A DNA stretch of 34,881 nt from an uncultured Prevotella sp. (GTDB lineage: Bacteria > Bacteroidota > Bacteroidia > Bacteroidales > Bacteroidaceae): the NCBI GenBank assembly GCA_946188165.1, contig CAMHTW010000036.1:1-34881 (forward strand), read 5' to 3'. The position numbers and the translations under genes were made by a program. Of this stretch, positions 23,665 through 30,403 are shown piece by piece. Under the pieces are notes generated by a model that saw nothing but the letters and a program-made list of their open reading frames with translations, was not told the origin of the DNA and ran no database searches. The first letter of the stretch is position 1. Each line of letters opens with the position of its first letter.

Positions 23665-25851
23665 TCAGTTCGCCATATCAGATATGAACTTAATACGAAC
23701 CAGTCGGATTTCATCCTCAGAACACTCCTGACCCAATTCAGTGATCGCATCCTCCAATGAGTCTGACTCGCTCTCGGAGAAATAATCATAGATATCATCG
23801 ATATGGTCCTCATCCATCACTTCCTCCAGGAAATAGTCAATATTCAACTTAGTACCGCTATAGACAATAGCTTCCACCTCGTCCAACAGTTCCTCGAACT
23901 CCAATCCTTGCGCCGTCGCAATATCGTCAAGGGCAATCTGACGGTCAATGGCCTGAATAATCTTCACCTTCAGCAACGACTTCTTAGCCACCGTACGGAC
24001 ACGTAAGTCAGAATGGCGGACAATCTCGTTCTCGTCACAATAGCTCTTAATCAGATCAACAAACTCCTTAGCGTATGGCTGCTTGACCTTACCCTCTCCT
24101 ACCCCTTGGATATTCTTCAGTTCTTCGAGGGTGACAGGATAGTCTGTTGCCATCTGTTCGATACTGACATCTTGGAAGATGACGTATGGCGGACGCTCCA
24201 GACGTCTCGACACTTTCTTGCGTAAGTCACGCAACATGGCATTCAACGTAGGATCGAGGGCGCTTGTACCTCCGTCGGAATCAGAGGATACCAGTTCGTA
24301 GTCCTCACTGAACTCGTTATCCTCCACAATCATAAAGGACTCTGGTTTCTTGATGAACTTCTTTCCTGCCGATGTCAACTTCAGCAATCCGTAGTTCTCT
24401 ACATCTTTTCTGAGATAGCCTGCTATCAATGCCTGACGGATAACAGGGTTCCAGTGTTTTACCTCCATATCCTCACCAGCTCCGAACAGGTCATGGTTCT
24501 GATGCTTATGAGCAATAATCTCCTCGGTCTCATGACCAGACAGGAAGTCGATGATATGTTCAGCACGGAAATTCTCCTTCAAGGCCTGAACAGTCTTCAA
24601 TACAAGGACTAACTGTTCCTGGGCCTCTATCTTGGTCTTCGGATGCAGACAGTTGTCGCAGTTATGGCAATTGTCCTGAGTATATTCCTCACCAAAATAG
24701 TGCATCAGCATCTTACGACGGCAGACACTGGTCTCAGCGTATGCCGCTGTCTCTGCCAACAGCTGACGGCCTATATCCTGTTCAGCCACAGGCTTGCCTT
24801 CCATAAACTTGTCGAGCTTCTGCAAATCCTTATGGGCATAGAACGTGATACACATGCCCTCACCACCATCACGACCGGCACGACCCGTCTCCTGATAGTA
24901 GCCTTCCAACGACTTGGGGATATCATAATGAATCACGAAGCGGACATCCGGCTTGTCGATACCCATACCGAAAGCTATGGTAGCCACGATGACATCAATG
25001 CGCTCCATAAGGAAATCATCCTGTGTCTGCGAACGAAGTGACGACTCTAAACCAGCATGATAGGCAGCCGCCTTGATATCGTTTGCCCTGAGTATCTCGG
25101 CCAGTTCTTCCACTTTCTTTCTGGAAAGGCAATAGATGATACCGCTCTTACCCGGGTGTTGCTTGATAAATTTGATGATATCCTTATCAACATCCATCGT
25201 CTTCGGACGAACTTCGTAGTAGAGGTTGGGACGGTTGAATGAACTCTTGAATTCCTTGGCATCAAGAATACCCAGATTCTTCTTAATATCAGTACGCACC
25301 TTATCAGTAGCCGTAGCTGTCAGGGCAATAATCGGTGCCTCGCCAATCTCATTGATAATCGGACGAATACGGCGATATTCCGGACGGAAGTCATGGCCCC
25401 ACTCTGAGATACAGTGGGCTTCATCTATGGCATAGAAGGAGATTTTTGCTTGTCTGAGGAATTCGACATTCTCTTCCTTGGTAAGCGACTCCGGAGCCAC
25501 ATACAGCAACTTGGTCTTGCCTGCCAAGATATCTGCCTTGACTTGATCGATAGCCGACTTATTGAGCGACGAATTCAAATAGTGTGCTGTAGCCTCATCA
25601 CTCATAGAACTGATGACATCCACCTGATTCTTCATCAGCGCTATCAGCGGTGATATGACGATAGCCGTACCGTCCATCAGTAGCGAAGGCAACTGATAGC
25701 ACAACGACTTGCCGCCACCCGTAGGCATCAGCACAAAGGTGTCATTCCCGTCAAGTACATTCTGTACAATGGCTTCCTGATCGCCTTTAAATTTATCGAA
25801 CCCGAAATACTTCTTCAGGGCTACAGTCAGATTCTCTTTCTTTTTTGCCAT
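23665..25851 (-). CDS. recQ: ATP-dependent DNA helicase RecQ
   Basis: 728 residues from the ATG at 25851. A TTG-started longer frame reaches 25869, but that TTG is inside a heptamer array. Motifs: Walker A MPTGGGKS (42-49), DEAH (143-146), TATATD (179-183), IIYCLSRKKVEELA (238-251), and QETGRAGRDG motif VI. The RecQ zinc site is Cys377, 395, 398 and 401 (CRRKMLMHYFGEEY...CHNCDNC). A winged-helix region and an HRDC domain follow at about 533-608 (YVIFQDVSIEQMATDYPVTL). A roughly 120-residue acidic tail (SESESDSLEDA) extends past HRDC, longer than in E. coli RecQ (about 610 residues). It unwinds recombination and fork intermediates 3' to 5'. Confidence 0.95.
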   Translation of the reverse strand: MAKKKENLTVALKKYFGFDKFKGDQEAIVQNVLDGNDTFVLMPTGGGKSLCYQLPSLLMDGTAIVISPLIALMKNQVDVISSMSDEATAHYLNSSLNKSAIDQVKADILAGKTKLLYVAPESLTKEENVEFLRQAKISFYAIDEAHCISEWGHDFRPEYRRIRPIINEIGEAPIIALTATATDKVRTDIKKNLGILDAKEFKSSFNRPNLYYEVRPKTMDVDKDIIKFIKQHPGKSGIIYCLSRKKVEELAEILRANDIKAAAYHAGLESSLRSQTQDDFLMERIDVIVATIAFGMGIDKPDVRFVIHYDIPKSLEGYYQETGRAGRDGGEGMCITFYAHKDLQKLDKFMEGKPVAEQDIGRQLLAETAAYAETSVCRRKMLMHYFGEEYTQDNCHNCDNCLHPKTKIEAQEQLVLVLKTVQALKENFRAEHIIDFLSGHETEEIIAHKHQNHDLFGAGEDMEVKHWNPVIRQALIAGYLRKDVENYGLLKLTSAGKKFIKKPESFMIVEDNEFSEDYELVSSDSDGGTSALDPTLNAMLRDLRKKVSRRLERPPYVIFQDVSIEQMATDYPVTLEELKNIQGVGEGKVKQPYAKEFVDLIKSYCDENEIVRHSDLRVRTVAKKSLLKVKIIQAIDRQIALDDIATAQGLEFEELLDEVEAIVYSGTKLNIDYFLEEVMDEDHIDDIYDYFSESESDSLEDAITELGQECSEDEIRLVRIKFISDMAN

Positions 25852-25859
25852 AGACTTTA

Positions 25860-25894
25860 CAATTGTCAATTGTCAATCATCAATTTTCAATTTA
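25860..25894. repeat. Heptamer array between clpX and recQ
   Basis: Units caattgt, caattgt, caatcat, caatttt, caattta in phase. The last unit contains the clpX stop codon TAA (25894-25892) and the array fills nearly the whole 40-base gap to the recQ ATG. Confidence 0.88.
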
Positions 25895-27109
25895 TTGTAA
25901 GTGTGACTTGTCAAGCTGTTTCTGGGCATACTCTGCAGTCACTTCAAAGGATTTTATACGCTTAGAGGGAACCTCGAACATAGCGTCCATCATGATCGTT
26001 TCCACGATAGAACGCAGGCCGCGAGCTCCCAATTTATATTCTACAGCCTTATCAACGATTAGTTTCAAGGCATCATCACTGAATGTCAAAGTAATTCCGT
26101 CCATCTGGAACAACTTCTCATACTGTCTGACGATAGAGTTCTTCGGTTCAATCAGAATCCTGGTCAGTGCATCCTTGTCCAATGGATTCAGATAGGTCAG
26201 CACAGGCAGACGACCGATGAGTTCAGGAATCAGTCCAAAGGACTTCAAGTCCTGTGGCAGCACATACTTCATCAACTCGTTCTTATCTATCTTACGTACG
26301 TTCTGAACGGAATTGTAACCCACGGTATGCGTATTCAGGCGCTGTGCTATCTTACGCTCAATACCATCGAAGGCACCACCGCAGATAAACAGGATGTTAC
26401 GGGTATCGACAGCAATATACTCTTGATCAGGATGCTTACGACCACCCTTCGGAGGAACGTTCACACTTGTACCTTCCAAAAGTTTCAGCAATCCCTGCTG
26501 TACGCCCTCACCACTGACATCACGTGTAATGGAGGGGTTGTCAGACTTGCGGGCAATCTTATCAACCTCGTCAATAAACACAATACCACGCTGCGTAGCT
26601 TCCACATTATAGTTAGCCACCTGCAACAAGCGCGTCAGAATACTCTCTACGTCCTCGCCCACATAACCAGCTTCTGTGAACACCGTTGCATCAACGATGG
26701 TAAAAGGTACGTCCAGCAGTTTGGCAATGGTACGTGCCAACAACGTCTTACCCGTACCCGTCGAACCCACCATAATGATGTTCGACTTCTCAATCTCTAC
26801 ACCATTATCGTCAGTAGGCTGCTGCAGACGCTTGTAATGATTATAGACAGCAACCGACAGGAATCGTTTAGCCTCATCCTGACCAATGACATACTGGTCC
26901 AGATACGCTTTGATTTCCTTGGGCTTGGGAATAGATTTCTTGCTATATTTTATCTCTGTACGCTTGGCATCGGGCCCATAACCGTTAGCTACAGCCACCT
27001 GATAAGCCTGAACGGCACAATCTTCACAGATACATCCGTTCACACCAGTTATCAGAAGCTTGACCTCACGCTCTGAACGTCCACAGAAATTACATGTCTT
27101 TCTTGCCAT
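25892..27109 (-). CDS. clpX: ATP-dependent protease ATPase subunit ClpX
   Basis: 405 residues. The N-terminal zinc-binding domain has [11 protein letters not shown] (Cys6, Cys9) and CICEDC (Cys28, Cys31). The AAA+ domain has Walker A GSTGTGKT (115-122), pore loop GYVGED (149-153), Walker B FIDEVDK (178-184) and the ClpX segment [17 protein letters not shown]. It unfolds tagged proteins and feeds them to ClpP. It lies 37 bases downstream of clpP, with the gap filled by heptamers, and upstream of recQ; co-transcription with both is likely. Confidence 0.97.
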   Translation of the reverse strand: MARKTCNFCGRSEREVKLLITGVNGCICEDCAVQAYQVAVANGYGPDAKRTEIKYSKKSIPKPKEIKAYLDQYVIGQDEAKRFLSVAVYNHYKRLQQPTDDNGVEIEKSNIIMVGSTGTGKTLLARTIAKLLDVPFTIVDATVFTEAGYVGEDVESILTRLLQVANYNVEATQRGIVFIDEVDKIARKSDNPSITRDVSGEGVQQGLLKLLEGTSVNVPPKGGRKHPDQEYIAVDTRNILFICGGAFDGIERKIAQRLNTHTVGYNSVQNVRKIDKNELMKYVLPQDLKSFGLIPELIGRLPVLTYLNPLDKDALTRILIEPKNSIVRQYEKLFQMDGITLTFSDDALKLIVDKAVEYKLGARGLRSIVETIMMDAMFEVPSKRIKSFEVTAEYAQKQLDKSHLQ

Positions 27110-27110
27110 T

Positions 27111-27152
27111 CTTACCTCTTACTTCTTACCTTTTTACTCTTACCTCTTACTT
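27111..27152. repeat. Heptamer array filling the clpP-clpX gap
   Basis: Units cttacct, cttactt, cttacct, ttttact, cttacct, cttactt in phase. The array runs from the clpX start codon (27109-27107) to the clpP stop codon TAA (27149-27147), which is part of the last unit. The two variants partly alternate. Confidence 0.9.
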
Positions 27153-27818
27153 CTTTTTAAGTACTTGGTCAATCATACCATATTCCTTAGCCTCTTCGGC
27201 CGTCATCCAATAGTTACGGTCAGAGTCGTTCCACACCTTATCGTACGGTGTATGAGAATGTTCAGAGATAATGGTATATAACTCTTTCTTAAATTTCATA
27301 ATCTCCTTGGCCTCAATCTCGATATCTGATGCCTGACCCTGCACACCACCTAAGGGCTGATGAATCATCACACGACTATGAGGCAGTGCTGAGCGCTTGC
27401 CCTCAGCACCGGCCACCAACAGGACGGCAGCCATCGAAGCAGCCATACCCGTACAGATGGTAGCAACATCACTGGAGATAAACTGCATGGTATCATAGAT
27501 ACCTAACCCGGCAGTTACGCTACCGCCAGGAGAATTCAGATAGATGCTGATATCCTTACCGGAATCCACAGAGTCAAGATACAGCAACTGAGCCTGTAGT
27601 GTATTGGCTGTATAGTCGTCAATCTGCGTACCCAAAAAGATGATGCGGTCCATCATCAAACGTGAAAAGACATCCATCTGAGTCACGTTCAACTGACGCT
27701 CTTCAAGGATGTAGGGATTCAGATACTGAGCCTGTGCACTCATGACTTCGTCGAGCACCAGACCATTAATTCCAAGATGCTTGGTAGCATATTTTCTAAA
27801 ATCGTTTTTCATATTCAT
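27147..27818 (-). CDS. clpP: ATP-dependent Clp protease proteolytic subunit
   Basis: 223 residues, a serine peptidase of family S14. The catalytic triad is visible: Ser128 in GMAASMAA, His153 in RVMIHQPLGG, and probable Asp200 in NDSDRNYWM. SIYLNSPGGSVTAGLGIYD forms the oxyanion-region strand. A short N-terminal part (about 1-35) is probably a propeptide or an axial loop. The enzyme forms the tetradecamer degrading substrates delivered by ClpX. It has its own promoter and follows tig after a terminator. Confidence 0.97.
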   Translation of the reverse strand: MNMKNDFRKYATKHLGINGLVLDEVMSAQAQYLNPYILEERQLNVTQMDVFSRLMMDRIIFLGTQIDDYTANTLQAQLLYLDSVDSGKDISIYLNSPGGSVTAGLGIYDTMQFISSDVATICTGMAASMAAVLLVAGAEGKRSALPHSRVMIHQPLGGVQGQASDIEIEAKEIMKFKKELYTIISEHSHTPYDKVWNDSDRNYWMTAEEAKEYGMIDQVLKKK

Positions 27819-27834
27819 ATTCCAAAAGTAGATA

Positions 27835-27842
27835 CAAAGTTA
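27835..27842 (-). promoter_or_regulatory. clpP promoter, -7 TAACTTTG
   Basis: TAACTTTG on the minus strand, 16 bases before the clpP ATG. A second candidate TACTTTTG lies at 27823-27830. The start codon is so close that the leader would be very short with either choice. Confidence 0.5.
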
Positions 27843-27845
27843 CAC

Positions 27846-27875
27846 AAAAAAGTCGGAACGCAAAACATCCCGACT
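27846..27875 (-). terminator. Intrinsic terminator after tig
   Basis: Minus strand AGTCGGGA pairs with TTCCGACT around a 9-base loop, followed by TTTTT. The opposite strand also ends in a long T run (27877-27884), so it could act both ways. It overlaps the spacer that holds the clpP promoter. Confidence 0.75.
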
Positions 27876-27914
27876 CTTTTTTTTGGTTAAAGAATTATAA
27901 AATGCCCAAAGCTC

Positions 27915-29279
27915 TTATTTTTCCTGCAACAGTTTCTGGAAGTCTTCGAGAGTAATGTCCTTCTCGTTCAACTTCACAACATTCTTCAGAGCAGCAGTCA
28001 GCTTAACGTCAACGGCACGGTCTACCAGTCCGTCAACATTCTCACGCTTCTTCAGCATCTCTTGAGCATAGTTCTCAAGATACTCGTCAGGAATGTTCGA
28101 CATGCCATACTGAGCAAACTGAGCACGGGCAGCTTCCTTGGCCACATTCTTCAGATCAGCGTCCTCAATCTTAATGCCTTGAGCAGCAACCAACTGTTCC
28201 TTGATGAGGTGCCAGCCTAACTCCTTGATGCTGGCATCGAAATTCTTCTCGACAAAGTCAGCACCCTTGTCTTTGTTGTTGTTCAGCATCACACGCTTCA
28301 GGATAGCCTCGGGGAACTCGAGCTTGCCAACCTTCTTTTCCATGTGGGCACGGACGTCCAACAGGAACTTATAGTCGCTGTCTGCCTTGAACTGCTGGCT
28401 GATTTGGTCAGCAATCTTCTGACGGAAGTCTTTAACGTCTTTCACGTTACCCTCTCCGAATACCTGGTCGAAGAGTTCCTGGTTTACCTCATGCTTCACA
28501 TAACGGCTGATTTCAGTTACCTGGAAAGTGAAATCACCGGTATGCTCTGCCACCTGGTTCTTCTCAATTTTCAGCAGGCTGCTAATTTCGACATCACTGT
28601 CGGGATAGGCCTTGCGGGGATTCCATGTAATGATATCGCCCAGCTTACAGCCGTCAAACAGTTTCTTCTGGTCGTCAGCCTTCATATACTGAGGCATCAG
28701 GGCTGCTTCAGAAACGGTAATACCATCTTCCTTGACATTACCATCAGCATCCAACTCGCGCAGGTCGCCCTTCAGCATATCGCGCTGCTCAGCATCGTAC
28801 TGCTCAGCTTTCTCATACTGACCGGCACGGCTCTGATACATCTCAACCTGCTGGTCGATGAGTTTGTCGTCAACAGTGATATTATAATAGTCAACTTTAT
28901 CCTTACCAGTCAGCTCTGCCTTGAAGTCAGGAGCCACAGCGATATCGAACTTAAAGGTCAACGCTGCATCACCCTCAAAATCCAGTTGTTCCTGATGCTC
29001 ATTGGGCAGAGGCTCACCTAACATGTGAATATTGTTTTCCTGAACATAGCCATACAGTTTCTCACCTAATATCTTGTTCACAGCGTCAACCTTGACGCTG
29101 GCACCAAACTGGCGCTTAATCATGCCCATAGGAGCCTGACCAGGACGGAAACCAGGAATGTTGGCACGCTTACGATAGTCTTTCAGAGTCTTCTCGACTT
29201 CACCTTGATAATCTTCTTTCTCCAACGTAATGGTCATCAGACCATTCACCTTATCAGGAGCTTCAAATTGAATATTCAT
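27915..29279 (-). CDS. tig: Trigger factor, ribosome-associated chaperone
   Basis: 454 residues. The N-terminal ribosome-binding domain has the signature IPGFRPGQAPMGMIKRQFG (GFRPG at 43-47; E. coli has GFRKG), followed by KVDAVNKILGEKLYGYV. The central segment (about 150-260) replaces the FKBP-type isomerase domain with diverged sequence (GDLRELDADGNVKEDGITV), so isomerase activity is doubtful. The C-terminal helical chaperone arms follow (FGEGNVKDVKDFRQKIADQI). It shields nascent chains at the ribosome exit. Ahead of clpP-clpX is a common genomic order. Confidence 0.93.
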   Translation of the reverse strand: MNIQFEAPDKVNGLMTITLEKEDYQGEVEKTLKDYRKRANIPGFRPGQAPMGMIKRQFGASVKVDAVNKILGEKLYGYVQENNIHMLGEPLPNEHQEQLDFEGDAALTFKFDIAVAPDFKAELTGKDKVDYYNITVDDKLIDQQVEMYQSRAGQYEKAEQYDAEQRDMLKGDLRELDADGNVKEDGITVSEAALMPQYMKADDQKKLFDGCKLGDIITWNPRKAYPDSDVEISSLLKIEKNQVAEHTGDFTFQVTEISRYVKHEVNQELFDQVFGEGNVKDVKDFRQKIADQISQQFKADSDYKFLLDVRAHMEKKVGKLEFPEAILKRVMLNNNKDKGADFVEKNFDASIKELGWHLIKEQLVAAQGIKIEDADLKNVAKEAARAQFAQYGMSNIPDEYLENYAQEMLKKRENVDGLVDRAVDVKLTAALKNVVKLNEKDITLEDFQKLLQEK

Positions 29280-29328
29280 CTCTTTTATACCTTATTTAAT
29301 TATATACACGTCTTTTGCAAATTGGCTG

Positions 29329-29336
29329 CAAAGGTA
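29329..29336 (-). promoter_or_regulatory. tig promoter, -7 TACCTTTG
   Basis: TACCTTTG then CAGCC on the minus strand, about 50 bases before the tig start. The heptamer array at 29342-29376 begins 5 bases upstream, so any -33 contact would be within the repeats. Confidence 0.65.
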
Positions 29337-29341
29337 GTAAT

Positions 29342-29376
29342 TAATTATGAATTATGAATTATGAATTATGAATTAT
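29342..29376. repeat. Heptamer array gaattat between lptB and the tig promoter
   Basis: Five in-phase units: taattat then four perfect gaattat. Located between the lptB stop (29391) and the tig -7 box. Confidence 0.92.
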
Positions 29377-29390
29377 TAACTAATCAGTAG

Positions 29391-30215
29391 TTAGTCATCC
29401 ATCTCTTCCTGTTTACGCTGTTCCTCCAATGCCGAGAAATCTTTCTGGCGCAGAACAAACGACTCCGTCAGATAGTTTTTACGCACAATCGGATTAGCAG
29501 CCAGTTCTTCAGGAGAGCCATGGAACAGGATGCGTCCCTCGAACAGCAGATAGGCACGGTCGGTGATACACAGTGTATCCTCCACGTTATGGTCAGTAAT
29601 GAGGATGCCGATGTTCAGGTCTTTCAGCTTCCACACAATAAACTGTATATCCTCTACGGCAATGGGGTCAACACCGGCAAAAGGCTCGTCAAGCATGATG
29701 AATTTAGGTTCGATGGCCAGACAGCGGGCAATCTCCGTACGACGACGCTCACCACCCGACAAGCGGTCACCCAGGTTCTTACGAACTTTCTCCAGACGGA
29801 ACTCCTTAATCAGACTCTCCAGTTTCTCTAACTGGTAGCTACGGGGCTTACCCGTCATTTCCAATACCGACAGGATATTATCCTCTACCGACATTTTTCT
29901 GAAGACAGAAGCCTCCTGAGCCAGATAGCCGATACCGGCACGGGCACGCTTGTAAACGGGATAGGTTGTCACATCCTCGTCGCCCAGATAGATATGTCCC
30001 TTGTTAGGCACAATCAGTCCCGTAGTCATATAGAACGACGTCGTCTTACCAGCACCGTTGGGTCCCAGCAGTCCCACGATTTCGCCCTGTTTCACGTCGA
30101 ACGACACATCGTTCACCACGGTGCGCTTACCATATATCTTCACCAGTCCTTCCGTGCGAAGCACCAGGTGTTCAGGCTCTTGAGGTTGTACCTCCGTATG
30201 ATTCATTTCATCCAT
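29391..30215 (-). CDS. lptB: LPS export ABC transporter ATP-binding protein LptB
   Basis: 274 residues. Walker [10 protein letters not shown] (51-59), Q-loop [13 protein letters not shown] (Gln100), signature [17 protein letters not shown] (151-167), Walker [17 protein letters not shown] (172-187) and switch His209 (TDHN). The [13 protein letters not shown] and FAGVDPIAV stretches are characteristic of LptB rather than other ABC ATPases. It powers LPS extraction from the inner membrane with LptF/LptG, which are not in this window. The about 18-residue N-terminal extension ([16 protein letters not shown]) is acidic and probably disordered; Met4 is an alternative start. The 3' end also carries an extra tail ([19 protein letters not shown]). 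Confidence 0.95.
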   Translation of the reverse strand: MDEMNHTEVQPQEPEHLVLRTEGLVKIYGKRTVVNDVSFDVKQGEIVGLLGPNGAGKTTSFYMTTGLIVPNKGHIYLGDEDVTTYPVYKRARAGIGYLAQEASVFRKMSVEDNILSVLEMTGKPRSYQLEKLESLIKEFRLEKVRKNLGDRLSGGERRRTEIARCLAIEPKFIMLDEPFAGVDPIAVEDIQFIVWKLKDLNIGILITDHNVEDTLCITDRAYLLFEGRILFHGSPEELAANPIVRKNYLTESFVLRQKDFSALEEQRKQEEMDD

Positions 30216-30223
30216 ATCGCCTG

Positions 30224-30231
30224 CAAAGGTA
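30224..30231 (-). promoter_or_regulatory. lptB promoter, -7 TACCTTTG
   Basis: TACCTTTG then CAGGC on the minus strand, ending only 8 bases before the ATG at 30215. If real, the transcript starts at or next to the first ATG, or translation begins at Met4. Confidence 0.55.
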
Positions 30232-30304
30232 GCAACAATCCATAAATTACCAAAATAAAAATACTAAAAAAAATGAAATGCACCAAAAAGCATATGCACA
30301 CCTC

Positions 30305-30403
30305 TTACTTCTTACATCTTACATCCAACATCTTACATCTTACATCTTACATCTTACATCTTACTTCTTACATCTTACATCTTACATCTTACATCTTTAC
30401 TTC
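30305..30403. repeat. Largest heptamer array (ttacatc type), 14 units after the C13-peptidase gene
   Basis: Thirteen units from 30305 to 30395 in unbroken 7-bp phase: ten exact ttacatc, two ttacttc and one caacatc. A one-base-longer variant (tttacttc) overlaps the stop codon TAA (30399-30397) of the C13 gene. On the gene's strand the unit is GATGTAA, which places a TAA in each copy and hence stops in all three frames. Confidence 0.95.

Noticed and set aside
30305..30403. CRISPR array interpretation of the repeat block
   Set aside because: The units are 7 bases with no spacers and no cas genes are nearby.
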